From the NCBI GenBank assembly GCA_019694335.1, contig JAIBCD010000002.1, forward strand, positions 30,383 through 94,382: a DNA stretch of 64,000 nucleotides, written 5' to 3'. The notes beneath the pieces were generated by a model, which saw nothing but the letters and a program-made list of their open reading frames with translations, was not told the origin of the DNA and searched no databases. Shown here in pieces: positions 25,774 to 34,036 of this stretch. This DNA comes from Rhodospirillaceae bacterium. GTDB taxonomy: Bacteria > Pseudomonadota > Alphaproteobacteria > Rhodospirillales > Rhodospirillaceae. A program made the position numbers and the translations under genes. The stretch's first letter is position 1. The number at the start of each line of letters is the position of its first letter.

Positions 25774-26736
25774 ATGCGTAGGACGGCGCGTGTGGTGGCC
25801 GTGGCGGCGACCGTGTTCGGCTCGACCGCCCTGTCCACGGGGGCACAAGCGGCCTTGAACGGCACATTGTATGCCGTGGTCGCGCCGATCTATGACGGCA
25901 GCACGGGCTCGACCTCGTTCCTGCGGCTGTACGGCGGCGCCGCCTCCGCCAACAGCACCTTCAACATCCGCATCGTCAACTCCACCACCGGCGCGAACCT
26001 GGGCAACCTGATCACCGTTGCGATCCCCAAGAATGCCTCGCCGCAGTTCTCCTTCGACACGCTGCTGTCCATGGCCGGCGCGGCCAAGACCAGCGACCAT
26101 AACTATTCGCTCTACATCCAGAACACCGAAGCGACGTCGGGCTACCAGCACGTCACCTTCAACAGCACCAGCGGCCTGTTCGAGAACAACAGCAACTGCG
26201 CCAACACCCTCAATCAGGCGGTGAAGGCGGCGTATCCGAGCCTGGTTCTGACCAATCTGCACACCAGCCTGATCAGCACCGCCAGCTATCCCATGCAGAT
26301 CGACATCCATAACTACTGGAACGCGGCGGTCACTTACGGCGTGTACGTCTATGACGCCGGCACCGCCGACAGCGCCGGCGTGGTTCGCGCCGGTTCGGGC
26401 GCCCAGGTGGGCTCCAAGACCTACACCGTCGCCGCCAACAGCTCGCTCAGCATGTCGGTATCGAAGCTGCAGCAGGATATCGGCTGGACACCCACCGGCT
26501 CGCAGCTGCACGCCAACATCATCGTGACCGAAATCGCCAACCAGGCCCCGGCCGAAGTCCTGACCGCGGTGGTCCAGAACAGCAACCCGGCCGGCACGAC
26601 CAACATGTCCTTTGCCTGCTCGGTCAACGCTCCGCCCGCGGCCTCCACCGGCGGCGGCACCATCGGCGGCGGCGACTCCGGCGCCTACCTTGGCGGCGAT
26701 ACGCCCCCGGCCAAAGCGCCTGCGCCTAACAACTAG
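25774..26736 (+). CDS. Secreted protein of unknown function, probable ECF target
   Basis: A 320-residue exported protein I do not recognise. The ATG at 25774 follows GGAGG at 5 nt, better than the GTG at 25750. The signal peptide (RVVAVAATVFGSTALSTGAQ, then A) leads to a Ser/Thr/Asn-rich, probably beta-rich body, with LNGTLYAVVAPIYDGSTGST, SFLRLYGG and a tail rich in Gly and Pro (GGGTIGGGDSGAYLGGDTPP). Only one Cys appears in the middle (NNSNCANTLNQ) and one late (FACSVNAPP), which could form a disulfide. An ECF-type promoter matching the one upstream of the adjacent sigma gene precedes it. An envelope or surface protein made under stress is a reasonable guess. Confidence 0.75.
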   Translation: MRRTARVVAVAATVFGSTALSTGAQAALNGTLYAVVAPIYDGSTGSTSFLRLYGGAASANSTFNIRIVNSTTGANLGNLITVAIPKNASPQFSFDTLLSMAGAAKTSDHNYSLYIQNTEATSGYQHVTFNSTSGLFENNSNCANTLNQAVKAAYPSLVLTNLHTSLISTASYPMQIDIHNYWNAAVTYGVYVYDAGTADSAGVVRAGSGAQVGSKTYTVAANSSLSMSVSKLQQDIGWTPTGSQLHANIIVTEIANQAPAEVLTAVVQNSNPAGTTNMSFACSVNAPPAASTGGGTIGGGDSGAYLGGDTPPAKAPAPNN

Positions 26737-26749
26737 GGCTCCTCTCAAT

Positions 26750-26789
26750 CCCCTCCGGGGCATGTCTTCACAAGCATGCCCCGGGGTTT
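26750..26789 (+). terminator. Rho-independent terminator after the secreted-protein gene
   Basis: GGGGCATG (26757-26764) pairs with CATGCCCC (26775-26782), extended by CCC/GGGG on the outside and followed by TTT. It begins about 15 bases after the stop codon. Confidence 0.75.
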
Positions 26790-26901
26790 CTATTTCAGGA
26801 TGGCGTCGGCCAAGCCGCGGCCTTTAGGCCTTGGCCGGGGATTTGCGCGCCTCGCAAGACCCGTCATGATGCCCCTTCCGGCCGCAGAAAGGACTACGCG
26901 C

Positions 26902-27834
26902 ATGACATCGGCAAGATTCCCCTTCCTGGTCGCGCTCGCGCTGACCGGCTTCGCGAATTCGGCCCATGCGATCGATTGGTCCAAGGTTCAAGGCAAGGAC
27001 ATCACCCTGCTCTACCCCGCGCAAATGTCGTGGGAGCTGGTGCTCACCCAGGCCGAACACAGCGGCGCCTCGAAGTTCCGCGAAGGCAAGAACTGCCGCG
27101 GCTGCCATGAAGGCAACGAGGACAGCTCCGGTGATTTGATGGTCGGCGATAAAACGATCGAGCCGACGCCGATCGCCGGCAAGCCCGGCTTCGTGAAGGC
27201 CAACGTCAAGTTCGCCCACGACGACCAGAACCTTTTCATGCGCGTCGAATTCGCGCCTGGGAAACAGCCCGACGCCAAGATGGACCCAAAGATCGAAAGC
27301 CGCGTCGCCGTGATGCTCGACGACGGCAAGGTGATGGAATTTTCCCGTGGCGGCTGCTGGGCGGCCTGCCATATCGACAACGAAAAAATGCCCAAGGGGA
27401 CCGACGGGGTATCCATGTACCTGCCCAAGTCACGCAACGGCATGACCCGGGAAGGTGGCGGCGTCGTGAAACCCGCCGATGAATTGGCCAAGATCCAAGC
27501 CGAAGGCGGCTACGCCGAATACTGGGAAGCCAGCCTCAATCCCGGCATGCCGGCGACGGTGATTGACGGCATCGTGCTGGACAAGCGCAAGGAAAACGCC
27601 GCGCCCGCCGTGACCGCCAACGCGACCTTCGACAACGGCAAATGGACGGTCGAGTTCTCGCGCAAGCTCAGCGCGGACGCAAACCACAAGGACATCGGCC
27701 CCGGCAAGCTCTACACGTTTGGGATAGCGATCCATGCCGGCCACACCAACAAGCGCTTCCACTATGTCAGCCTGGAAAAGACCTTCACGGTCGACACCGG
27801 CAACGGCGACTTCATCGCCAAGAAGGCGCCCTAG
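26902..27834 (+). CDS. Periplasmic c-type cytochrome with ethylbenzene-dehydrogenase-type heme domain
   Basis: A 310-residue exported cytochrome. The ATG at 26902 (AAAGGA upstream) opens a signal peptide, FLVALALTGFANSAHA. A CRGCH heme c site lies at about residue 69. The rest resembles the EB_dh (ethylbenzene dehydrogenase gamma-like, DMSO-reductase-related) heme-binding beta-sandwich: FVKANVKFAHDDQNLFMRVE, SRVAVMLDDG, GGCWAACHIDNEKMPKG and the C-terminal GKWTVEFSRKL. CWAACH is CxxxCH spaced and could hold a second heme. It is the first gene of an operon with decaheme MtrA/DmsE and MtrB, so it probably passes electrons to or from the outer-membrane conduit. Confidence 0.82.
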   Translation: MTSARFPFLVALALTGFANSAHAIDWSKVQGKDITLLYPAQMSWELVLTQAEHSGASKFREGKNCRGCHEGNEDSSGDLMVGDKTIEPTPIAGKPGFVKANVKFAHDDQNLFMRVEFAPGKQPDAKMDPKIESRVAVMLDDGKVMEFSRGGCWAACHIDNEKMPKGTDGVSMYLPKSRNGMTREGGGVVKPADELAKIQAEGGYAEYWEASLNPGMPATVIDGIVLDKRKENAAPAVTANATFDNGKWTVEFSRKLSADANHKDIGPGKLYTFGIAIHAGHTNKRFHYVSLEKTFTVDTGNGDFIAKKAP

Positions 27835-27846
27835 GTCCAGCCGCGC

Positions 27847-28809
27847 ATGACCCGGGGGATACTTTACGCAACGCTGGCGCTGGGGTTCCTGGCGCTGTGC
27901 GCCATGGCCGGCGCCATACGCACCGCCGCCCCGGCACAGGCCGCGGAAGCGGTTCGCGCCCGATCCCTCGGACAGGCCAACGACCCCAAGGACTGCCTGA
28001 ACTGCCACGACGATCCCAAGGTCACCGGCGTCCTGCATACCCCCCATGGGGTCAAGGGCGATCCCGCCACCGCCTTCACCACCGAGGGCTGCCAGTCCTG
28101 CCACGGCGCCAGCGAGGCCCATATGGGCCGGCCGCGCGACGGCGAGGCGCGTGTGCCGCCGGAAGTGGTGTTCACGGGACCGCACGCTTCCGCCGTCGCC
28201 ACGCGCAACAAGCTCTGCCTGAACTGCCACCAGACCGCCGCCGCCGATCACTGGCAAGGCAGCGCCCACGCCAGTGCCGATGTGGCCTGTACCAGCTGCC
28301 ACGCTTCGCACCCGTCCAAGGATCCGGTGCTGGTGAAGACCTCGCAAGCGCCCATCTGCTTCACCTGCCACGCCGAGCAGCGCGCCGCGAACCTGCGCCC
28401 GTCGCACCATCCGGTGATCGAAGGCGTCATGACCTGTGGCGATTGCCACAACCCGCACGGCTCCGACGGCCCCAACCTGATCAAGACCGGCACGGTCAAC
28501 GACCTGTGCCTGACCTGCCACGACGAAAAGCGCGGGCCGTTCCTGTGGGAACACGCACCGGTGCAGGAGCAATGCACCATCTGCCATACGCCGCATGGCT
28601 CGGTGCAGGCGCGCCTCCTGAAGCAGCGCCCGCCTTATCTATGCCAGACCTGCCACGAGGAGACCCTGCACAACAGCCAGCCCATGAGCGGCAACACCCT
28701 GCCAGGCGGCGCCACGCCGTCGCGCATCATCGCGCTCCGGGCCTGCCTGAACTGCCACACCGAGATCCACGGCTCCAATCATCCCTCCGGCATCCGGTTC
28801 GCGCGGTAG
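27847..28809 (+). CDS. Decaheme c-type cytochrome, MtrA/DmsE family
   Basis: A 320-residue periplasmic multiheme cytochrome. It has a signal peptide (LYATLALGFLALCAMAGAIR) and exactly ten CxxCH motifs, from CLNCH at residue 50 to CLNCH at about residue 300; the others are CQSCH, CLNCH, CTSCH, CFTCH, CGDCH, CLTCH, CTICH and CQTCH. This count and the spacing are those of MtrA, DmsE and PioA. In Shewanella, MtrA sits inside the MtrB barrel and carries electrons through the outer membrane. The gene lies 12 nt after the EB_dh cytochrome and 3 nt before the barrel gene, so the three form one operon. Confidence 0.95.
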   Translation: MTRGILYATLALGFLALCAMAGAIRTAAPAQAAEAVRARSLGQANDPKDCLNCHDDPKVTGVLHTPHGVKGDPATAFTTEGCQSCHGASEAHMGRPRDGEARVPPEVVFTGPHASAVATRNKLCLNCHQTAAADHWQGSAHASADVACTSCHASHPSKDPVLVKTSQAPICFTCHAEQRAANLRPSHHPVIEGVMTCGDCHNPHGSDGPNLIKTGTVNDLCLTCHDEKRGPFLWEHAPVQEQCTICHTPHGSVQARLLKQRPPYLCQTCHEETLHNSQPMSGNTLPGGATPSRIIALRACLNCHTEIHGSNHPSGIRFAR

Positions 28810-28812
28810 GAT

Positions 28813-31056
28813 ATGAAACAGTCCATCCCAATCGCACTCCTGATGGCGATGGCTTTCCCGGCCGCGGCGATGGCGGCGGCGGACGACTTCTCGCTCGACG
28901 ACGCGCCGGTGGCCAAGCCGCCACCGATCGCCTACACCGACCACTTCGAGGTCGGCGCCGGGTATCAGAGCCTCAAGTCTTATTATTTCTCGCGTTACGG
29001 CGGCGTGGCGGGCAAAGGCGCCTTCGCGGTGATGGACGGCTTGATCGACCGGCGCGATACCTGGGACTCCGGCGGCACGCGCTTCTGGGGCGCGTCCGCC
29101 CAGATATTCGGCTTCGACCGGATGGACCTCGAGGCCCATATGGGCAGCCAGGGCCTGTGGCGCGGCAGTGTGTTCTACGATTCCTTCACGCGTTTTTTCA
29201 CCTCCGACGCCAAGACGCCGTTCGATGGCGCCGGCACCAATCGCCTGACCTTGCCCAGCAACTGGCGCACCGGCAACAACTCGCTGCAGTTCACCACGCT
29301 CGCGGCCAGCCTGAAGCCGCTGGACCTGTCGGTGCAATGGCAGACCTTCGGCGGCGATTTCGTGCTCAAGCCCTGGAGCGGTTACGAAGCGCGCTTGCAT
29401 ATCGAGGAACGCCACCGCGATGGACTCAAAGAGCAGTCCGCCATGTTCGGGCCCGAGGCGAATTTCCCGGTGGGCGTATTCTTCCCGCAGGCCGTGGACT
29501 ACGACACCACGCGCATGACCGCGTCATTCGGGTTCACCAGCCCGAAGTTCCAATGGAAAGGTTCCTACACGCTGTCGAGCTTCCGCGACGGCCTGACTTC
29601 GATCTTCGTGCCCAATCCCTACTCGCGCTCGCTCGGCACGCCTTGGCCGCCGGGCGCTTTCGCGGGTTATCCCTTCGCGACCGCGCAATACGGCACGCCG
29701 CCGGATTCCATCGCCCACCAGTTCCAGCTCACGGGCGGCTATACCTTCTCGCCCACCACACGCCTCACCGCGCGGGCCTCCTACACGATCGAGAGCCAGA
29801 ACGAAGCGTTCCTGCCCTATACGCCGAGCCCCGACCTCAGCGTGCCGTTCGCGCTGCCGCGCACGTCGTTGCAGGGGCGTGTGGAGAAGACCTACGTCAA
29901 TATCGGCCTGACATCGCGCCCCCTGCCCAACGTGGACCTGGCCGCGAGCTACAGCCTCGACGACCGCAATAACAAGACGCCGATCGCCTTGTTCAGCTAT
30001 GTCACCAACGATACGCTGGACCAGCCCAACCCGCCGGTCGCCGGCAACAACGCCCATATCCGCTACAACCTGCCGCACAGCTTCACGCTACACCGCGCCT
30101 CGGCGGAGGCCGGCTACCGCCCCGCCGACCGCGTCCGCCTCAGCCTGACCTATTCCGGCGATTTCCGGCGCTATGACTACCAGGAGGTCAGCAGCCTCGA
30201 CGAGCACAGCATCCGCGCCAAGGCGCTCGCCACCTTCGATGAAGGCTCCGCCTGGGCCGCCTACACCTACGCCGTGCGCAAGGGCACGGTCTACGATGAC
30301 GCCCTGCCGTGGAACGCGAGCCACACCAAGAGCTATCTCGCGGCCGGCCCGCAAAACCAGTCGCTCGAACATCCGCTCCTGCGCAAATACAACCTCGCCG
30401 ACCGGCGCCGCAACGAGGCCAAGATGGGCGCCACCTATACGCCGCTGGCCGCGCTTACGTTCGATATCTCCGGCGGTGCCGCCAAGTCGCGTTACTTCAA
30501 TTCACCGATCGGCCTGGTGCGCACCGAATCCATCCTGATGGACGGCGATGTCGTCTATGCCAAGGGCCCGTTCACGGCCACGGCGTTCTACAGCTTCGAA
30601 CGCCTGCTCAACCACCAGGTCGGCTACTACGCTTTCAACACCAACCTTTCCAACCCGGCGCAATACTGGTTCGGCCATGACCACGACGCCGTGCATACCG
30701 CGGGCGTGAAGGCGGACTGGGAAGCCATCGCCCATAAACTCAAGCTCGGCGTCAACACCACCCTGTCCCACGGGCGGTCCGACATGCAGGTGCAGAGCAC
30801 GCCCTTCACCGCATTCGCCCGCACCTCGCCGCTGCCGGTGGTCCGGGCGATCACCAGCACCGCGGGAGCGAAAGCCGAATACACCCTTAAGGAAAACATC
30901 ACCTTACGGGGCGGGTATACCATCGAGCATCACGTGGGCGACGATTGGGCTTATACCGGCGGCGTCACGCCGGTGGCGCAAATCCTAGGGTCAGGCGATA
31001 TCGCCCCGCGCTATACTGCCCATGTGGTGTGGATGTCCGCCCGCTACGGGTTTTAG
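28813..31056 (+). CDS. MtrB/PioB-family outer membrane barrel
   Basis: A 747-residue outer membrane beta-barrel of the MtrB/PioB (decaheme-associated) family, the sheath through which MtrA-type cytochromes span the membrane. It has a signal peptide ending AAAMAA. Long alternating amphipathic strands follow (HFEVGAGYQSLKSYYFSRYG; LDLSVQWQTFGGDFVLKPWS; VDLAASYSLDDRNNKTPIAL), and the C-terminus is HVVWMSARYGF with a terminal Phe. The CxxC near the N-terminus of Shewanella MtrB is not present here. The gene is tightly packed between MtrA (3 nt) and the DUF1800 gene (3 nt). Confidence 0.92.
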   Translation: MKQSIPIALLMAMAFPAAAMAAADDFSLDDAPVAKPPPIAYTDHFEVGAGYQSLKSYYFSRYGGVAGKGAFAVMDGLIDRRDTWDSGGTRFWGASAQIFGFDRMDLEAHMGSQGLWRGSVFYDSFTRFFTSDAKTPFDGAGTNRLTLPSNWRTGNNSLQFTTLAASLKPLDLSVQWQTFGGDFVLKPWSGYEARLHIEERHRDGLKEQSAMFGPEANFPVGVFFPQAVDYDTTRMTASFGFTSPKFQWKGSYTLSSFRDGLTSIFVPNPYSRSLGTPWPPGAFAGYPFATAQYGTPPDSIAHQFQLTGGYTFSPTTRLTARASYTIESQNEAFLPYTPSPDLSVPFALPRTSLQGRVEKTYVNIGLTSRPLPNVDLAASYSLDDRNNKTPIALFSYVTNDTLDQPNPPVAGNNAHIRYNLPHSFTLHRASAEAGYRPADRVRLSLTYSGDFRRYDYQEVSSLDEHSIRAKALATFDEGSAWAAYTYAVRKGTVYDDALPWNASHTKSYLAAGPQNQSLEHPLLRKYNLADRRRNEAKMGATYTPLAALTFDISGGAAKSRYFNSPIGLVRTESILMDGDVVYAKGPFTATAFYSFERLLNHQVGYYAFNTNLSNPAQYWFGHDHDAVHTAGVKADWEAIAHKLKLGVNTTLSHGRSDMQVQSTPFTAFARTSPLPVVRAITSTAGAKAEYTLKENITLRGGYTIEHHVGDDWAYTGGVTPVAQILGSGDIAPRYTAHVVWMSARYGF

Positions 31057-31059
31057 CCG

Positions 31060-32658
31060 ATGACATTGCCCAAGGCCCCGACATTTGAACGGATCGCGCT
31101 CAATCGCGTGACCTTCGGCGCGCGGCTTTCGGATATCGACCAGCTCAAGAAGACCGGCTGGAAAGTCTGGGTCGAGCAGCAGCTGAACCCGCCGCCCGGC
31201 GACGACCCCGAGCTTGCGTCGTTCCTCGACTCCCAGATGATGTTCATCAAGTACAACGGCCTGGCGCCCGCGCGCGGCATTCCCGGCTGGCCGGCGGTGA
31301 ACCAGTTCCGCGCGCTCACTTACCTCAAGCAGGACGTGAACCAACTGTGGGAGGTGCCGCGCAAGATCGAGACCGCGATCGCCGCCGACGAATACGACCG
31401 CATCGGCAAGGAACTCAACGCCGTCACCTGGATCCGCAACAGCCGCAGCATCTACCAGTTGCGCGAATTCATGGTGGATTTCTGGGCCAACCATTTCAAC
31501 GTCGGCCGCCAGGCGGACTTTTTCGCGACCGCCGCGCTGCCGGTTTATGACCTGCAAGTGATCCGCCCGCGCGCCTTCGGCAATTTCCACGACCTGCTCA
31601 CGGCGGTCGCCACCAGCGCCTCGATGCTGCGTTATCTCGACAACGCGTCGAGCACCGCGACCCACCCTAACGAAAACTACGCCCGCGAGATCCTGGAACT
31701 GCACACCTTGGGCGGCCCCGCTTACGTCGGCGTCGGCAAGCCGGGTGCCAAGCCACGCAAAGCCGGCGACGTCCCGCCCACCTTTAGCGACCAGGACATC
31801 ATCCAGGCCTCGCGCGCGCTGTCGGGCTGGACCCTCGAGCAGGGCCAGCAGGGGCCGGACGGCCCCCTGCCCTTCACCGGAAAATTCGTGTTCAACCCGG
31901 TGCAGCACAACCAAAGCGCCGGCGTGTTCATGGGCACCGACCTTGCCCAATTCAAAGGCGTCGACCAGGGTAAGGCGGTTTTGCGCATTCTCGCCAACCA
32001 TCCCGCCACCGCCGATTTCATCTGCACCAAGATCGCGCGGCGCATTTACGGCGACGGGCCGCCGTCGTCGGTGATCGCGCGCGGGAAACGCGCCTGGCTC
32101 GAGGGCCGCGACCAGCCCGACCAGATCCGCCGGGTGATGGCGGCCATGCTGATCGGCGGCGACGAGATCGGCAAACCGGGCACCAAGCTGCGCCGGCCCT
32201 ACGAGCGGGTGATCGCCTATGTGCGCACCGCCGACGTGCTGCTGAGCGCCTTCCCCAAGGCCGACATCGCCTTGGCTCCTTTAGGCGATGGCATCTACGC
32301 CTGGCCGACGCCGGAGGGCCGGCCCGATATGGACTCCCAATGGCTGTCGGGAATGGTCAACCTGTACAGCTGGAACTTCATCACCGTGTTGCTGGAGCAG
32401 GACTCGTTCCGCACCAATCTCGCCGTCCAGACCCCGGAGGAACTCCACGGTTCTGGGCCGGCCCTGACCGAGCATTGGGTGAACCGCATGGTGGGTTATG
32501 CCCTGCGGCCCGCGGCGATGCAGGCCCTGGTGGCGGACGCCACGTCGCCCACGGGCGTGGTGGCGGCGCTGGGCGGACGCGACCCGCAGAAAGCCGAAGC
32601 CGCCATGCGCCGGTTCACGGCCTTGATCGCCGCCTCACCTGAATTCGGCTTGCGTTAG
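31060..32658 (+). CDS. DUF1800-family protein
   Basis: A 532-residue DUF1800 protein. Family features are the start ERIALNRVTFGARLSDIDQL, the block REFMVDFWANHFNV, and HPNENYAREILELHTLGG, followed by DIIQASRALSGWTL and RRPYERVIAYVRTADVL. DUF1800 and DUF1501 are nearly always paired, as here, but their biochemical function is not established. No clear signal peptide is visible, unlike some members. It starts 3 nt after the MtrB-like gene, so it belongs to the electron-conduit operon, which is an unusual context for this family. Confidence 0.88.
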   Translation: MTLPKAPTFERIALNRVTFGARLSDIDQLKKTGWKVWVEQQLNPPPGDDPELASFLDSQMMFIKYNGLAPARGIPGWPAVNQFRALTYLKQDVNQLWEVPRKIETAIAADEYDRIGKELNAVTWIRNSRSIYQLREFMVDFWANHFNVGRQADFFATAALPVYDLQVIRPRAFGNFHDLLTAVATSASMLRYLDNASSTATHPNENYAREILELHTLGGPAYVGVGKPGAKPRKAGDVPPTFSDQDIIQASRALSGWTLEQGQQGPDGPLPFTGKFVFNPVQHNQSAGVFMGTDLAQFKGVDQGKAVLRILANHPATADFICTKIARRIYGDGPPSSVIARGKRAWLEGRDQPDQIRRVMAAMLIGGDEIGKPGTKLRRPYERVIAYVRTADVLLSAFPKADIALAPLGDGIYAWPTPEGRPDMDSQWLSGMVNLYSWNFITVLLEQDSFRTNLAVQTPEELHGSGPALTEHWVNRMVGYALRPAAMQALVADATSPTGVVAALGGRDPQKAEAAMRRFTALIAASPEFGLR

Positions 32659-32665
32659 GGAGGCC

Positions 32666-32727
32666 GGAGCATTTTCCGATGAAGTGGGAACCGGTTCAGC
32701 GCAGAAAATGCGACCAAACAAAGAGTC
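32666..32727. repeat. Intergenic palindromic repeat, family A, copy 2
   Basis: GGAGCATTTTCCGATGAAGT at the left, ACCGGTTC in the centre, GAAAATGCGACCAAACAAAG at the right. It occupies nearly the whole gap between the DUF1800 and DUF1501 genes, so a shared transcript would carry this hairpin. Confidence 0.75.
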
Positions 32728-32731
32728 TAAC

Positions 32732-33952
32732 ATGATCACCCGGCGCAATTTCCTCAATGCCACGGCCACGGCCGGTCTGACTCCGCTCGCCACCGGCGTG
32801 AGCGCGGCCTTCGGCGCGGCCGGCCCGGCGGAAGACATCCTGATCGTGGTGTTCCTGCGCTTCGGCGCCTGCGGCCTGACGCTCGTGCCGCCCGCCGACG
32901 ACGGCATCTACCACGACCTCCGGCCCACCATCGCGGTATCGGCCAAGGACGCCATGCCGATCGGTACCCTCGACGGCACGCCGTTCTTCCTGCACCCCAA
33001 CCTCAAGGAGCTCAAGGCGCTTTACGACGAAAAGAGCCTGGCGATCGTGCACGCGGCCGGCATCCACACCGAGAGTCGCAGCCACTTTGTCAGCCAGGAC
33101 ATGATGGAGCGCGCGAGCGCCGACGGCGAGCGGCCGGTGACCGGCGGCTGGCTCGGGCGGCACATGAATGCGCGCTCCTTGAATTCAAGAGGAGCGGCGG
33201 GCGGCGCTTTGTCGGCCATCACGGCCGGCGCGGAAGTGAACATCGCCCTTCAGGGTTATTCCGGCGCGGTGGCGGTGCCCAATGTATTGGCGCTGTTCAC
33301 GGTGCTCGGCGGCGACAACAGCCGCAAGGTCATCGAGGCCATGAACACCGGCACCGGCGCGCAGGTGGCCTCGGGCCAGTCCACCCTCGCCACCCTGCAA
33401 ACCGTGAAAACCCGCGTCGCCACGCTGCCGGCCGACGACGGCAACGACGCGGGCTACACCACCGGCGCGCTCTCGACGCCCCTGCGCACCGTCGCCAAGC
33501 TGATCAAGGCCGATGTGGGCCTGCGCGTCGCCACGGTGGATTTCGGCGGCTGGGACCAGCACGCGCGCCTGACCCAGGGCATCAATCCCCTGGCGCTGGA
33601 ATTGTCCCAGGGCCTCGCTGCCTTCTGGAAGGATCTCAAGACCTACCGCAACCGCCTGACCATCGTGACGATGACCGAATTCGGCCGCCGGGTGGAAGAG
33701 AACGCCAGCGGCGGCACCGACCACGGCTCGGCCTCGGTGATGATGGCGCTGGGCGGCGCGGTCAACGGCGGCAAGCTGTACGGCAAATGGCCGGGCCTGA
33801 AGCCGGGCGACCTGCACGCCGGCGACCTCGCGGTCACCACCGATTACCGCCAGGTGTTGCAGGAAATCCTGGTCAAGCGCCGCGGCGAAACCACGCCCAA
33901 GGCGATATTCCCGACCCTTGCCTACGATCCGATCGGGATCGTCCGCGCCTAG
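32732..33952 (+). CDS. DUF1501-family protein, Tat-type signal
   Basis: A 406-residue DUF1501 protein of the alkaline-phosphatase/sulfatase-like superfamily. The ATG at 32732 gives MITRRNFLNATATAGLTPLA, a twin-Arg-like signal (RRNFL) suggesting export after folding. Family blocks include ILIVVFLRFGACGLTLVPP, HAAGIHTESRSHFVSQDMME, VDFGGWDQHARLTQGINPLA, VTMTEFGRRVEENASGGTDH and LKPGDLHAGDLAVTTDYR. It is the habitual partner of DUF1800. Function unknown; periplasmic location is inferred from the signal. It ends facing the octapeptide-repeat gene, with a mosaic repeat filling the gap. Confidence 0.9.
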   Translation: MITRRNFLNATATAGLTPLATGVSAAFGAAGPAEDILIVVFLRFGACGLTLVPPADDGIYHDLRPTIAVSAKDAMPIGTLDGTPFFLHPNLKELKALYDEKSLAIVHAAGIHTESRSHFVSQDMMERASADGERPVTGGWLGRHMNARSLNSRGAAGGALSAITAGAEVNIALQGYSGAVAVPNVLALFTVLGGDNSRKVIEAMNTGTGAQVASGQSTLATLQTVKTRVATLPADDGNDAGYTTGALSTPLRTVAKLIKADVGLRVATVDFGGWDQHARLTQGINPLALELSQGLAAFWKDLKTYRNRLTIVTMTEFGRRVEENASGGTDHGSASVMMALGGAVNGGKLYGKWPGLKPGDLHAGDLAVTTDYRQVLQEILVKRRGETTPKAIFPTLAYDPIGIVRA

Positions 33953-33954
33953 GA

Positions 33955-34036
33955 TTTTGTCGCGCGTCCGGCCATGCGCGCGCGGAAGGCGCGCAGCCAG
34001 GAAATTCAGCCGGTATCGGCTTTTCTTGGACGCGCC
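33955..34036. repeat. Intergenic palindromic repeat, family B (long mosaic form), copy 2
   Basis: Starts TTTTGTCGCGCGTCCGGCC, has an inner GC hairpin (GCGCGC...GCGCGC), the motif GAAATTCAGCCGG, and ends CTTTTCTTGGACGCGCCC. It fills the 84-base gap between two convergent genes and could terminate both. The inner hairpin and AAATTCAG block recur in the copy at 52421-52516. Confidence 0.65.
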
